A stretch of DNA of 64,000 nucleotides from Reticulitermes speratus (GCA_021186555.1 JAJKFL010000003.1:41622408-41686407); one strand, 5' to 3'; positions 11,681 to 24,400 are shown, numbered from the stretch's first letter. Made by a program: numbers and translations. The notes: a model not told the origin generated them from the sequence alone.

Positions 11681-11935
11681 AGTCGGTATAGTCACTAGGC
11701 TATAGACTTGACGACCGAGGAATTGGGCTTCAATTCCCAGCAGATATAATACGTTTGTTCTCTTCTTCACAGTATCAAAACGGGCTCTGGGGCTCACCCA
11801 GCTTCCTACCCACTGGGTGCCGAATGATTTCTTCCCATGGGTAAAGCGGCCGTGAGTGAAGCTGATCACTCATCTCCATGTAATGCTGAGGTTAAGAATG
11901 CATGGGGCTGTACCTCCACTGGGTCATACGTCTTA
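11681..11935 (+). mobile_element. SINE-D copy 1
   Basis: A tRNA-derived SINE. The head is diverged (TATAGTCACTAGG; B-box-like GGCTTCAATTCCC at about 11727-11739). The body carries GGTGCCGAATG, CCATGGGTAAAGCGGCCGTG, GTGAAGCTGATCACTCATC and GAGGTTAAGAATG..GGGGCTGTACCTCCAC. The same body landmarks occur at 29211-29465 (plus) and 32885-33145 (minus), which defines the family. No duplications found. Confidence 0.75.
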
Positions 11936-12648
11936 ATAGCGTGGTGCATATCCCGCTTATATAGGCTTAATATAGTGTCATTATTTTATTTAACAACTGT
12001 CGGTTTAAGTACCTTAGGAATAACGGAAGGTTCAAAAACAGGAAAATTACACAGAAACATGAATTGCAACTAATTGTTACCTGCGAATAGACAAATCAGA
12101 AAGGAATTCCTTCATGTTTCTCATTATAACCCGTACTGCACTGCTCGTTCTCACAGCCTCCTTGTCTGCCTGCCTGCCTGCCTGCCTTCGTCTCTTGTAA
12201 CCACGGCAAGAATAGAAAAGGTTCCGAGACCCTCTCTTTATTCAATTTACATGTAAATGCTGGAGAGAGAGAGAAGGAGAGAGCCCATATACATCTCTTT
12301 GGGCTGTACTGTCGTATCCAAATACACTGCCTACGCTACAGTCACATCAGGATAACATGCTGAGCACTGTACCAGTGGCGTGTACTGGCCTACAGTTCAA
12401 ACTGTCCAGGGTTCGATGTCCGACGGAGTCATTTACATGGTACATTAAGAATATAATAGAATATCTGTCAGTATAATAAGAGGAACCACATGAAGGGACT
12501 AGCTTAGAGATCTCCCGAGACGTAATGTGGAGCTAAATAAAAGAGGTCAGTATATCAAATCATGGACAATGTCGAACGTAATAATATGACCCACTATAAC
12601 TCACAAACAGTTTGTATTTCATGACAGTACAGTCACACACAACAACAC
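11936..12648. other. No gene seen; microsatellites
   Basis: Contains a TGCC tetranucleotide run (about 12165-12188) and a GA run (about 12259-12282). GGGTTCGATGTCC near 12401 resembles a pol III B box, but no matching A box or tail was found. Confidence 0.5.
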
Positions 12649-12722
12649 AATACAATCAATCATGCGACCACAATACAATCAATAATGCGACAAGTTTCGG
12701 CTTATTCCAAGCCATCACCAGG
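12649..12722. repeat. 23-bp direct duplication followed by hairpin module
   Basis: ACAATACAATCAAT..ATGCGAC occurs twice in tandem (about 12649-12692). The minus-strand hairpin module follows at 12694-12721: CTGGTGA, T, stem GGCTT/AAGCC around a 5-base loop, then GAAAC. No opposing foldback arm was found. Confidence 0.6.
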
Positions 12723-14567
12723 CCTTGTCTTTTCAAGAACTGTCGATAAGAACTATGAGATCTAATCGTTTTACAAAATTCGTTATAAAATATTAATAAA
12801 GACAAATTAAATACTAAAATATAAAATTAATAGGAAGTTGTAAGTGCATGAAATCTAAATGTATGTACATTTTTGTAGGCAGCGACAATTTTTCCGGCGG
12901 TACACACGGAGCTCGTGATCATTCGAAGCACCTGACTAGCTGTTAGATGCGAAGTATTGATTACTTTTTAATTGATAATATTAACGCTTCGAATACTGAT
13001 GCATTCTGAGCGATTTCTTGTACTAAATCTCCTTCGCATTTACGGTTTTTACAACAATTGTATCTGAGAGTTAACGTGCAATGTTAACACTGACCTCCTC
13101 CAGTACCAGGCAGCACGTAAACTTAAGTAAGTCTTTCTACTATATGCACAAAGAGGTAAGTTATTAAAATGCTACTATACTTCTTGGCTAAAACATTTAA
13201 TTGTTTAAAAAATTCTCATAAAGTTTAATTACCTTTTTTAATTCATGGTTACCATATCTCGAAAGGACTAAACATTTACTTTTAAATTATATTCAAAATG
13301 TGATATTTAGATGATAAGATACTAAGATCTCATACTCCTTTTACAAGTTGTTATACGTATTACAAAAAAATTTAATTTTAAAATTATATATAACCATTAA
13401 GTACAAATAATATCCCCCAATCGTGGTCTTTCACATAGGGAAAATAAGGTATTAACCATAGATTTTATGCATGATCCCTAACCCACGTCTACAGAGCAAA
13501 TAATAAAGAATCGGAAACATATAGAAACCCTTAACATAAAGGTTCGATTACGTGGGACAGAGTTTTAAATATTTTTCGGTAGGCACGTATCTAAAAATAT
13601 GTAACAGCAGAGATTAATACTCCAAATATTGCGGAAAATTGGAGGAAAACAGGGAAATATGATGGGACTTAAAACTCCGTATTCGTGTAGATAAGCGCGC
13701 ACAAAGAATAAGGAGAAAGAGGGATCTGGGTGGAAGTCATATTGGAAAATGTTTCCATTGAAAGTATGATGAACGAGCAAAGGTTCGGGTGATGAACGTA
13801 AATTATGTCGGCATGTTATTGGAAGTTTGTGGGAAGACGTACATCCACAAAACCGCTGCGTCATAGAAGATAAGAAAGGATGATCGAAGATGAATCTGTT
13901 CTTAACCATTAGAAAATTGCAAGCAGGAGCTCCTAACTATAAAAGGAATTCATACTTTCCACTGACGAGAAAATCAAACTAATTTATATGCAGTTTTATT
14001 ATGTTACAAATTCTCGAATCAGAAGTTCAAATTTCTCATATAATACTGAAACGATTATGCAACTGTTTTATAGTCTGAATGAAAGACTAGCTTGCCGGAT
14101 AATTGAGAGTATGCGGCTAATTCCTTAGTGTCAATCAGTTAAGAGAATTCAAAAGCAAAGAAAGTTAATCGATAACTCCTTTCGAAAGCTCCTTTCTATA
14201 GACATTCTTTGACTTCAAAGAGCTTTACTCTGTGAGACTTTCACAAAGTTCAACTCAAGACAGACTCGTTAAGGGCGCAGTTAAACAATTTTATTTTATC
14301 CACATTAATTATCATTAAAATCTTGTGCCTTGTTTTCAAAAATTCAATTACATAAAATGCACTAATTTACGAATTATATAACAGAATGTATTTTAATATA
14401 ATATAATATACTGTTTTACTATTGTTTTAGCATTTTAACAATACTACTATTGTACAATTTTATACAAAGTAATAAAAACGAAAATTGTAATAATATTACA
14501 ATACACAACCCCCAACTGTTCTGATGTAACTCAAGAACATCGGTCTATGTACAAACTCCAAAGATCC
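12723..14567. other. No gene seen
   Basis: AT-rich. A 114-codon minus-strand frame at 13565-13909 has no recognisable domain or intron signals I would trust. A TATAA-type run lies at about 14395-14412. Confidence 0.55.
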
Positions 14568-14598
14568 CCCTGATGATATCAATATAGAAGTGCCGAAA
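14568..14598 (+). repeat. Decayed hairpin module
   Basis: CTGATGA followed 20 bases later by CCGAAAT. The intervening stem no longer pairs well. Counted as a relic of the module described at 48291-48369. Confidence 0.35.
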
Positions 14599-14813
14599 TG
14601 CGTATTGGGGAAATCTTTTAATAAAGAAATCAATGACAAACTTGTTTTGGTGCATTTGTTGGTGTGAATTAATCAATAAAATGCACTGTTGAGTGCATAA
14701 TCATAATCAATACAATGCTGTGTTTTATATTTTTCATCATTCTTATAACCGTGTTAAATGCGTGGGTAATCTGCTGACCATGTACTGTTATAACAAAGTT
14801 AAATACAGTATAA

Positions 14814-14841
14814 TATCGTATAAACACGTGTTTATACGATA
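14814..14841. repeat. 28-bp perfect palindrome centred on CACGTG
   Basis: The half-site TATCGTATAAACAC meets its exact complement at 14827/14828. The centre is the E box CACGTG, bound by bHLH factors in animals. The surroundings are AT-rich with no other paired sequence, so a snap-back origin is as likely as a regulatory role. Confidence 0.85.
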
Positions 14842-16195
14842 CACTAATACCGATATTGTATACAAGTAACCAAGTTTCTTGAAAATATAAGCTATGACTT
14901 TACACCACGTGGATTACACTTCTCCAGTACATAAATGGATACATTGTACAACGAGAGGAGACAAATTGGGCACTAAAGTCTTTATTAATTGGCTAACTAT
15001 ATGGGGCACGGAATCCTTTTTAAGCTGTTAAAGGCAAGCAATGGGTCACTGAACTCGGCCTCTAATAAAACTCTACGATTTATTGCAGTATTTACAAAAG
15101 CCCGCTATGGGACCCTAACCGGAGCCACTTTAATCCAGTTCAGTGTCTCAAATCCTACTTCTCAGCTTTTGAGGAAGTCTGTAACTATGATAATGTAGGC
15201 CCGAATTTGATCGTCATGAATAATAATAATAATAATAATAATAACGTTTAAAATTCTTACAGCAGCATTCACGAAGATTCAGTCTTCTGGGATATGGCGT
15301 CGTGCCGATTGGTAACATGAACCCATATTCCACAATACATGAATCTTATGTTTCAATATTAATTCAACTGTAGACAGAATTTTGAAGAACTGCCATATTG
15401 TTGATTACAATTAATAACGACGACAATCACATTTCGTGAAAAATTTTGTGCTTCCTGCCTTTTTCAAAGTAATTATCCTTTTCCAATAATTGCAAACAAT
15501 ATGGACGTATATTAATTCAATAGTAGAAAAGAAAATACAGAAAGGCATGCCGAAATAAATCCCCCATGAACTATTCAGTAATTTTCTAATCAGGCAAATG
15601 ATATTAATTTTAATGAACAGCTGCACTGCACTTATGGATCCAAAATCCAACAATGCCAAAACGCACTCGATGGGTTTATTAATTTCTAAAAAAAACCCTC
15701 TTCATAGTTACACAAAAATTCAAACCCCTTCCCCCAATTCCAACAACTGCATATGTCGTGTCCAATTACATTCTCATATAACAGTAAATTTCAATTGTTA
15801 CATCAAGAGTACCAAAAAAAGCATCAGAGGGTTGGAACGGGGTATTGTAAAATTGTTTGTAGGGGGTTGAGAGCATGGTGTAAATCGCAAATAACAGCAC
15901 GGGCTGGCTGTGGTAGAGGGGTGAGGAATAGTGGGTTACATATCCCGAAATCTAAACCACATGAAAAGCGGATACACACTGCACTTTCGGTTGGTACCAT
16001 GTATGGGGTGAGGCACTGGCAGCTGATAGATAAAATTACGTCAACATTTCGAGATTCGTTATCACAGCCGAAGGCTTGCAGCAGGGACTGCAAATTACAG
16101 TATATAGGCCTACATGTGTACTCACACCGATATACCACCCATTCAAAAACATTTGGACTCACGACGTGCATGTTTATATGTAGACTTTGTATGTA
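14842..16195. other. No gene seen
   Basis: Holds an AAT run at 15219-15244. Open frames of 90-147 codons on both strands overlap each other at 15598-16196 and run into the microsatellite; none is recognisable. Confidence 0.5.
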
Positions 16196-16513
16196 GCACT
16201 ATGTATGTATGTATGTATGTATGTATGTATGTATGTATGTATGTATGTATGTATGTATGTATGTATGTATGTATGTTGTATGCTGTATGTGTGTATGTGT
16301 GTATGTGTATGTATGTATGTATGTATGTATGCATGTGTGTATGTATGTATGTATGTATGTATGTATGTATGTGTATGTATGTATGTATGTGTGTATGTAT
16401 GTGTATGTATGTATGCATGTGTGTATGTATGTATGTATGCATGCATGTGTGTATGTATGCACGTATGTATGTGTATGTATGTATGTGTATGTATGTGTAT
16501 ATGTATGTAAGTG

Positions 16514-16544
<31 letters not shown>

Positions 16545-16868
16545 GTATATGTATGTATGTGTGTATGTATGTATGTGTATATGTATGTATGTGTATATGT
16601 ATGTATTAGTATGTATGTATATATGTATGTTTGCATGCGTGTATGTATGTGTGTATGTGTGTATGTATGTATGTATGCATGCATGTGTGTATGTATGCAC
16701 GTATGTATGTGTATGTATGCATGTGTATATGCATGTATGTGTATATTAATGTATGTGTATACGTATGTATTAGTATGTATGTATGTATGTATGCATGCGT
16801 GTATGTATGTGTGTATGTGTGTATGTATGTATGTATGTATGTATGCATGCATGCGTGTGTGTACGTAT
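16196..16868. repeat. About 670-bp TATG tetranucleotide microsatellite
   Basis: Begins with about 75 bases of pure ATGT repeat and continues with interruptions (GTGT, GCAT, TATATG, TAGT) to 16868. None of the four phases of the repeat makes a stop codon, so all frames on both strands stay open. The long YVCM and HTYI readings are therefore artefacts. Landmark interruptions recur at about 160 and 238 bp, showing internal segmental duplication. Confidence 0.98.
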
Positions 16869-18574
16869 CATACATCTATATAGGGCTAGGCCATCAGACA
16901 TGCAATAGTTTTTCAGTACAAAGGCCATATCACTGCCACTGGCTCTCTAAGAACTGGCAATTTGAAAACGTAATAGAAAGAGAGAGCAAGGAGTAAACGA
17001 AGAGAAAAAAAACAAGCTAGAAATGACAGACACTTTATTTCGGAGGTGGGAGACAGGGCATCAGTTTGTACGCGTTTCCCGGGCTAAGATTGACCCACAT
17101 AATATATGCTATAAAAACTCAGTTCCTACATCACAGAAAACAAACCGTGTCTTTCCAATAGAAAGGCCTACCAGCTAACACTGTGTAGGAAAACAGCAGC
17201 GGTTTATTGTAAGAATCACATGAAACACACAGACAGACTGTATGAGCAAAATGCAGACATTTTCTGCTTCACAGCAGGCGGTACAAAACGTATGGTCATT
17301 ACAGGGGTTTAAAGGGTTTATTAAATATAGATTGTCACAGACAGACAGAGAAGGAAGAATGTCCCTAATTACAGAGAACATGAAGATCTACTAATCTATA
17401 GAAAGATACAAAAATTCATCATGTCATTTTGTCATAAAACGGCAGCAAAATATCCAAAATCTGAAAGCTGGATTCTATAAGGTCACTAATGGACTCATCA
17501 ATTCTAATTTTAGTAATGAAAGCCAAAAACAGTTAATGAATGCCTAACACATAAATATAGAAGGCAACACAATCTTCAAGTCTGAATTTGCAAGTAATCA
17601 TTACACCCATCAGCCTGTCCCTTCACCCCACAGACATATACGTTCTACTAAGGAAACATTAAAGGCGATTTATCTAGAACTTCCCCAAATGCAGAAGAAT
17701 GAAATGCTTTTCTTACCTACACCGCAACCTTGCACACTGACGCTCATTTCTGACGCTCTGCTTTCCTGTTTCTTAATCTGAAGACATAAGTTATTACGGC
17801 AGATGGACGCGCAAAACCCGTAAATTCAGCGCCATATATCCTTTCACCTTCCAATTATTAACGGCTCTTAAATTTCCCTTTGTCTCCTACAGTTTTCGCC
17901 ACAGTGAAGCGTCCTTTTTCCACAAATTTCACTAACCTCCACAATCTCTGGCCGAAAAAGTATAATCATAGATCCCTGTTTATCTTTGTTGAATTATTTC
18001 AGTACAGTAGCCATGTTTATGGAGTCAAAATATTATCACTAATCCAAAGCAAATTAAAAACCAAATAAAGCCAGATTTACGAGTATACTGCCTATATCAG
18101 CAACTATTCTTAGTACTTCCGAAATTTCCTTTAAATTTTCTTTTACTCTCTACATTTCCATCGTAACTGTAAATTAAAAGTTATAACATTCCGTTCAGTA
18201 TTACAATGAAAGCAGATACTATCATCTGAAATGATCTATATAAGAAACAGATTGTAGCTAAGTTTTAATTTTATTCTCTTAAAACTAGAGCCTCTTTATA
18301 TACGCCCACTCTATTTCCCTAAAGCACTAAAAATGCATCACAATTTCCTACCATTAATGAGTACGTAACATCATCGCCCCCCTCCTTATTATACACAATA
18401 AAGTGAGGATAATTAAACACAGGCATACATTTTGCTTTCTACTGATCTTAATAAAATGAAATTTAATGGCTCAATCTCTATACCATAATGTTCATTACCA
18501 TCATAATCGTCGTCATCGATTATTCTCTCACGTGCTGTCCTCTTTTTATGTCCTCCTCCATGCACGCTTCAATT
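16869..18574. other. No gene seen
   Basis: Plain sequence after the microsatellite; small frames only, no recognisable repeats. Confidence 0.55.
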
Positions 18575-18705
18575 CGCGTCTTCTTTTCCCCATCTTTATC
18601 GCCCTAGTATTTGCAAAACAAGTCAAATTTGGAAGCTCTTCATTCTGCAATTTTCTCCATCTTCTTACTCTCACTTTCTTAAGTCCAACATTCTCAGTTC
18701 TGCTC
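18575..18705 (-). pseudogene. LINE-2 C-terminal fragment (degraded)
   Basis: The minus strand reads VRRWRKLQNEELPNLTCFAN..AIK, resembling the GEWRKLHNEELHNLYSSPDI..IK segment I recall near the C terminus of a common cockroach non-LTR retrotransposon. It sits in a 126-codon frame (18546-18926) whose remaining part is unrelated. Related pieces lie at 32415-32645 and 38530-38877. Confidence 0.5.
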
Positions 18706-19061
18706 TCAACAATTACCAGTGTTGAATTGTATTCTTCATTCCTATGAATAATTCCAGTAATTGAAATCATAAACCCCAGAACTTTAATTGTATGCTCCTT
18801 CAACATGGAATGGCTCAAATACTTCAATATTTGTACCCAGTGAACATCTGGCGAGGTGTAAAAACACAGTTTAAAGGCACGAATCTTCTTCCCAACAATC
18901 GGTGTAAAATCCGCATAAAAATACACAGAAATATACTTTTCTAATTATTCCAGTCGAAAAACATAAGTTATGAGAGACTTAAGCGTTAGTCGGAGTAAGA
19001 GGAAATAAGATACTCATTCCTTTGGTATTTATTTCAATTAAATCTTAGGTTTTCTTATCCA
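18706..19061. other. No gene seen
   Basis: Spacer between two minus-strand LINE fragments; nothing recognised. Confidence 0.5.
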
Positions 19062-19290
19062 TTCATTTATAACATAGTCTGTCTTGCGACAGATCCATAG
19101 CCTCTTCCAAAGCGAGTTCTCCACCAAGTGCGATCTTGTGCTTCCTACTTAAAGTTCCAGTGTCTTCTATTTTCCTTAAGGCCACCTAGTAGCTGCTTAC
19201 TCCTTCTTCTTCGTCTTCTAGTCCCTTCCATCTACTCTTCAATAACGTGTTTTAGAAGGCAGTTCCTAAGCAAGATATGATCAATGTGAA
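19062..19290 (-). pseudogene. LINE-1 3' fragment, minus strand
   Basis: The reverse complement carries the LINE-1 terminal landmarks at nucleotide level: GAACTGCCTTCTAAAACACG, TATTGAAGAGTAGATGGAAG, a run of AGAAGACGAAGAAGAAGG, GTAAGCAGCTACTAGG and AGAACTCGCTTTGGAAGAGG, then AAATGAATGGATA. Stops interrupt every frame (for example TAG just after TATTGAAGAG), so no long open frame marks it. Confidence 0.85.
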
Positions 19291-22200
19291 CTGTTAATTA
19301 GATTCATTGTTTCATAACACGACAATAACCTCACTTTTATAAAATTACGTCTCATACAATAATAATGCTTATCGAAAAATCTGAACATGTTACAACTGAT
19401 GAAAAAACATAATCGAAAACGCAAGCACTAAGGAGTTCATAATTAATGATCTAGTAATTAAATTTGTTAACGCCAACATCATACAACATAAAAATGCCAC
19501 ACAATTCATACACATGCACCAGTCACTGTAGGAGGGGTCGCAGTGTTGAAATTCATCACATTTAGCTACGCAATACACCAGGCAGTAAACTTCACAAATT
19601 AAATAACCGCATCCCATTTTTTTACAATACTTTACGGCACACGGGAATATAGACGCAGACAAACAAGTTGTTTATGTTGTTTTGAGCACAAGATGTCCTT
19701 CACCTAAATACAACCTCCGCAATTTCACAGTAATCGGCGAAAAACATGTAAATTACATTAATGTTAAACATGAGAGTTTTGGAAGAAGTCAAACAATTTT
19801 CTCTGATGTAACGAACCCCTAAATGGCGTGAATTCATACAGCCCTGCCTGGATTGATGACACAAGTTCAGATTAACAAGAAATTAATCGCCTGTTATTGA
19901 ACATGATGTGTCTTCACTGCGTTCATAAGAACCTATCACGGACACTAACATAAGCTAGACGAATTCACGTCACACCATGTTCATGTAACGCACGTCTATA
20001 ATAGTCCACTTCCTTCTACGTCTACGTCTACTTCCGAAACGTGGCTTCTTCCGTTCTTGTATTTAAACTAAAATTTTGAATGTATTTCACGCCTTCTTCA
20101 TTTTAACTGCTTGTCTTATCGATCTCAGTATCCTCGATTAGATACGAGTAAATCCGGTAATATTTCATGAAAAGGAAAAATTATGCCGTTCCATACGAGA
20201 CAAGTTCATTTGCCGTGCTGTTAATGTCACATCAGTTAGGGACATAATATCCTGATAACCTTAGTTTTATCCAGACACACTCATCAGATCTTTCCCTCTC
20301 AGAATGAGATTCAAACTTTTGCAGCTACATGTAGTCGACGAATATATTTGTAGCCCATATGTAATACTTGTGCAAATTGCAGTAATTGGCCCAAAATTGT
20401 AGTATATATATGGTTACTAATTAGCACATTTATATAAAAATGTTACTGTAATCTATAAACTTATAGAACACTTTATTTTAACGAAAATTGACATCAAATA
20501 CTCTGCAATAACGGGACACAGAACGATTCTAAATCCACGGTTTTAAAGCAACGTCTTTTTTGAAAATCTGAAATGCATTTGAACAATTCTGCTGTTGCAA
20601 GTGCTAATTAAATTTTTGCCATAATTCATCCTAAAAATTAACGTGTAATTTGAGCAATTTAATGTTTCAAACTCCAAATATTCCATCGTCCGTTCAAAAG
20701 GAAATAATGGGTTATCGAAATTGTTCAATGGATTTGAATTATTGTAAGTTAGTTGCTTTCAGACGTGCAGTAAATCCAAAACGAACATTCTGAATCACGT
20801 ACGCCATGCTCTCAAAACAGAGGCAATGTGCACCGCATTAAATAATACACTTCAACTTGATCTAGGTACAATCCACTTATGTACCACTGCGACCCAGCTA
20901 ATGTACAGCGCTTGGAAATTTTCGTATGTGAAGTGTGGTAGTATTGCAGCGAGTGCTATATGAGAGATTAGTATTGGATCTGCGCTTTCCACAGTACCCC
21001 ATCTACGTTTCAACATCCGACGCACACATGCTCACATACACACCAAACCTCCCTTGTTACAAAATACCCCAGTCACTGCATTAAAACAACATGAAATTTA
21101 TATACAGGAATACACAGGTTTCCGAATTCTGTGGGGAAAATAAAAGAGAGTACAATACGGACGCCATTGTTCAAAAGCGTTTTAGTAGGTGCATGCATTC
21201 AGTGTACAAACACTACTTTCATGATTTGTGTGCTTTCAAGATTTTGCTCGCTAATACACTCAGCTGGGAGCCATTATGTAGCGTAATAGTATCCGACAGG
21301 TGCATTAAGTCCTCTTAATTAACGCAAAGTTTGTTAATTTGCAAAACACGGCTCCATAACTACTGACCTTTACAAATAAGTTGTTTCATTACCTTCCGAA
21401 AAACTCCATTCAATAAAATGTAGCGTTGGTTAGACCATCTGCAGAGAAGGCAACAATAAGAGAGTGCGGCACCAAGCCTTCTATTATACACCAAAAGGAA
21501 GAAGACACTGGCCGCCAAAGAAAGAGATGGGTAGCTGAAGCTGGAAAGGGAATATTTCTAATCCTGAAGCTGCAACTACAATAAAATAATAATAATATAA
21601 TAATAATAATAATAAAGGTAAATTGTGTTTATGTGTATTTCCTGCGTCACATAATTTTGACAATGATAAAGCGGAACAAGATGTACAAATGGAGCTGACA
21701 GTGCCATTCAGTTCTAAAGGAAATACTTACAGACCTTGTAATGCCAAGTTGTATATCTACTTACCTACAAATAGTCTTCCAAAAATTACATCAAGACCTT
21801 GTCTTACGCCCTAGTTGTGTTCCTTAAAAAGTTGGCGTAGATCAATAAAGCCTAAATAAAAAATGATATTCCCATAAGAAATAATGGAATAGATACTGGT
21901 TAGCGTAATAGAGCGCGGCCAGACAAAAGGCGTTAAACCGAAAATGAGAGGGTGCAAATAAATAAGTGGAGTATATTGGCAAGGCGCGTTAAACCAAAAA
22001 GGCGTAAAACAAATGAGGTGTAAATCAAGGGCTAAAGATATTAAGTTTGCTTGCAAGTTACGCTCGATGTTCAGTAACATGTATTTCAGTGAACAAATGC
22101 TTTCGCTAGTGAAAGTGACAATTAAGAAACAGGTACAACGTTTTTTCTCAAAAATGAATGGGGCAACGCCTCACAAGCTTAATCCAAACATTACTAAGTC

Positions 22201-22317
22201 TTGAGCAAATAACAGATGCCAAATTTTTGGGAAGTCTTCAAATTGGCGCCATTCATCTGTTTATAAAGTCTTCTATGCAAAGACAGCCGTAAGTGGCAAC
22301 TTTGTTATTAGAAACAT
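19291..22317. other. No gene seen; AAT run and a loose repeat
   Basis: Contains an AAT-type run (21583-21615) and loose repeats of GGCGTTAAACC..AAA (about 21926-22028). 21440-21545 could be a degraded retroelement C terminus (reading ..GRQRKRWVAEAG), but too weakly to call. The rest is plain AT-rich sequence. Confidence 0.5.
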
Positions 22318-22520
22318 TATCACAGCTACAAGTTTCGGCTCCTATTAAGCCATCTTCGGGCTTTATAGAATTATTTTGGCCTACAGGGGAAAATGTACAA
22401 AATAAATGCATAATATATTGAACATATCTTGCGCATAGTCTACACATTTTTCTGTATATATAAATATATATACACCCTGAAGATGGCATAACAGGAGATG
22501 AAAACATGTGGCTGTGGTTG
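22318..22520. repeat. Foldback element FB3
   Basis: The outer arms pair CAGCTACAAGTTTCGG (left) with GAAAACATGTGGCTG (right). The left arm holds a good minus-strand hairpin module at 22332-22360 (CCCGAAGA, T, stem GGCT/AGCC, GAAAC). The right arm holds CCTGAAGATGGC at about 22481 with a degraded stem. The roughly 100-bp spacer is AT-rich with a TATATA run. Confidence 0.6.
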
Positions 22521-23303
22521 GGTTCGTCGTAATAGCGAGTCGTGTCTGACGGCTGTATATTGATATGTGTTGGGGAAGCCAATCTGACAATCTGATTTAG
22601 ATTTTTCGAGTCAGATTTGGACCTAACAAAGAAGCAGTTTATTCACAGTATTCGTGGGCTCGTATTTTGATAGCACTACACCGTTCTATTGATTTTTAAA
22701 ACACGCGGCCCAACCTCAGAATCTCATAATTCACTGCGGCCCGCAAGCATCAACGAGTTCCGATTTGCCTGCTTTAGTAGAACTTGATAGAACATGACAC
22801 ACGTTATTTCAATTGCACCATTATAACCACAAGTGACGGGCTCAGATAATTGTAAATTTGATTTAAGACAAAATAAATCGTCACCAATAACCATTACAAT
22901 TATAATTAACATAATTACGATGTATAACTTGCAGCCACCTTATTCATATAAGGACTCAAAACGCATGATGGTCGAATTACATTTTTGGCCACACTTCGCA
23001 AAGCGAGCACCTTGTAGAAAAATGTCGTGAATAAGATATAGGAACCTATACAGTGCAGAAGTTATGTCTTACACAATGTTTGCATAACACCGATTTCAAG
23101 TCAATCATTAGTAGCATTAGGTTTACTGCGTGTGAGCCACCGAAAGCACTGTCGAATTACATGCTACTGTCAAGCCATCTAGGTGATGTCTGATCGATTT
23201 ATAATGCAATATATATACCTCAGTAGCAGATAGACTTCGCCACAGGTTGAGGACAGTTTCACCTATCCAGCCCAACTGAGTTGGTGTTAAACTTATTTTT
23301 AGC
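22521..23303. other. No gene seen
   Basis: Small frames on both strands, none recognisable. Confidence 0.55.
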
Positions 23304-23334
23304 CTGAGGATGGGGCCAGATCTGTCCCCAAAGT
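23304..23334 (+). repeat. Hairpin module, isolated copy
   Basis: CTGAGGA, T, then a stem GGGG/CCCC that continues inward as CAGA/TCTG, followed by AAAG in place of GAAA. No inverted partner arm was found nearby. Confidence 0.6.
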
Positions 23335-23747
23335 GCGGTGCTTTTACTTTTTTTAATCTCAGGACGAAGGAAAAAGTCCATAAAGTAAACGACTCTGCAG
23401 TTCACATTTCTAACGCCACCCCCCCCCCCCCCCAACCACCACTCACCCATTATTCTTGCTTTAGGACAATCGTGATTTTGGTTGTCGAGTCTGGAGGCTT
23501 CATGATCGTGTTTGGTCAGAATCTCATCACTGCATACAGTGCTTCACACCTCATCCGATGACACGCAACGTCAAGTAGCACGCACGAAACATGACACGTC
23601 ATCGAAGCAAGGGCTCCATGTAAAATCGGCCTAAGGACGAAGTAGGAGGTACAGAGCAAGAAAGCAAAGAGCCTCTACGTGGAATCTGATTGAGCAACAA
23701 GATAAGTAGCCATTCCACTCAGAAGTGCTGTCCAAAAACAAGTTCAC

Positions 23748-23754
<7 letters not shown>
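23335..23754. other. No gene seen; poly-C tract
   Basis: Contains a 15-base C run at 23419-23433 and otherwise unremarkable sequence. Confidence 0.55.
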
Positions 23755-23785
<31 letters not shown>

Positions 23786-23792
23786 TATATTT
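23755..23792. repeat. AT dinucleotide repeat
   Basis: TATATA tract with one AAA interruption. It directly precedes SINE-B copy 1, whose far end is also followed by an AT run, so the SINE probably landed inside it. Confidence 0.9.
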
Positions 23793-24056
23793 GCCGATCC
23801 CAGTGGCCGCGCGGTCTAAGGCGTGGGTCTACGGCCGCTCGCTTACTGGGATCGTGGGTTCGAATCCTGCCTAGGGCATGGATGTCTGTCTCTTGTGAGT
23901 GTTGTGTGTTGTCAGGTAGCGGTCTCTGCGACGAGCTGGTCCCTCGTCCAGAGGAGTCCTACCGAGTGTGGTGTGTCTAAAAAATGTGTGATCGTGAAGC
24001 CTCGAAAAATGAGACGGCCTAGGCCCCCAAGGGGCTGTCGAGCCATTGGAAAAAAA
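23793..24056 (+). mobile_element. SINE-B copy 1 (tRNA-Leu-like head)
   Basis: The head starts GCCGATCCCAGTGGCCGCG with an A-box region TGGCCGCGCGGTCTAAGGCG like that of tRNA-Leu, and a B box GGGTTCGAATCC at about 23857-23868. The body has ATGGATGTCTGTCTCTTGTG, GTTGTCAGGTAG, GTCCTACCGAGTGTGG and GTGATCGTGAAGCCTCG. The 3' end is GGGGCTGTCGAGCCATTGG plus an A run. The target duplication is ATATATATATTT, ambiguous because the site is an AT repeat. Open frames across it are not genes. Confidence 0.93.
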
Positions 24057-24080
24057 TATATATATATTTATATTAGAGAA

Positions 24081-24400
24081 AGGAGCTCGGATAGCTCAGT
24101 CAGCATAGTAACTGGGCTGCGGGTTGGCGGATCTAGTTATGGCGGTTCGATTTTCGTTAGGGACAAGAAACGCTGGGTTTATCCAAAGATAAAAAGAGTT
24201 CAGACAAATTCTCGGGCCCACTCAGCCTCTACGGGAGAACCAACTGTGGATTAGACGAGCCAGGACGTGACTTTGACCACACATCTCTACCTACAGCCCA
24301 GGTTAACGCGTGAAGCTATACCTCCACTCCTCCATACACACCCCTTCATGGCGTGCTGCTTAATTAAGCGGAGGAGCGTCTTCAGTCAACGCTGTTTCAC
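24081..24400 (+). mobile_element. SINE-D-like copy 2
   Basis: A tRNA-like head GGAGCTCGGATAGCTCAGTC with a B-box-like GGCGGTTCGATTTTCG (about 24135-24150), a unique-looking middle, then GTGAAGCTATACCTCCACTC near 24311, recalling the CCTCCAC end of SINE-D. It lies just downstream of SINE-B copy 1. Placement in SINE-D rests mainly on the tail; it may be a separate family with a similar end. Confidence 0.6.

Noticed and set aside
12395..12420. SINE head near GGGTTCGATGTCC
   Set aside because: B-box-like sequence only; no A box at the right distance, no shared body and no flanking duplication.
16114..16996. Several open frames of 90-224 codons made of MYVC or HTYI repeats
   Set aside because: They are phases of the TATG microsatellite, which cannot make a stop codon in any frame; they change with every slippage.
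23793..23870. Functional tRNA-Leu gene
   Set aside because: The A and B boxes are present, but the sequence continues into a SINE body with a target duplication and recurs five times; it is a SINE head.
23823..24254. 143-codon plus-strand frame
   Set aside because: It joins SINE-B copy 1 to the neighbouring SINE-D-like head; no protein domain.
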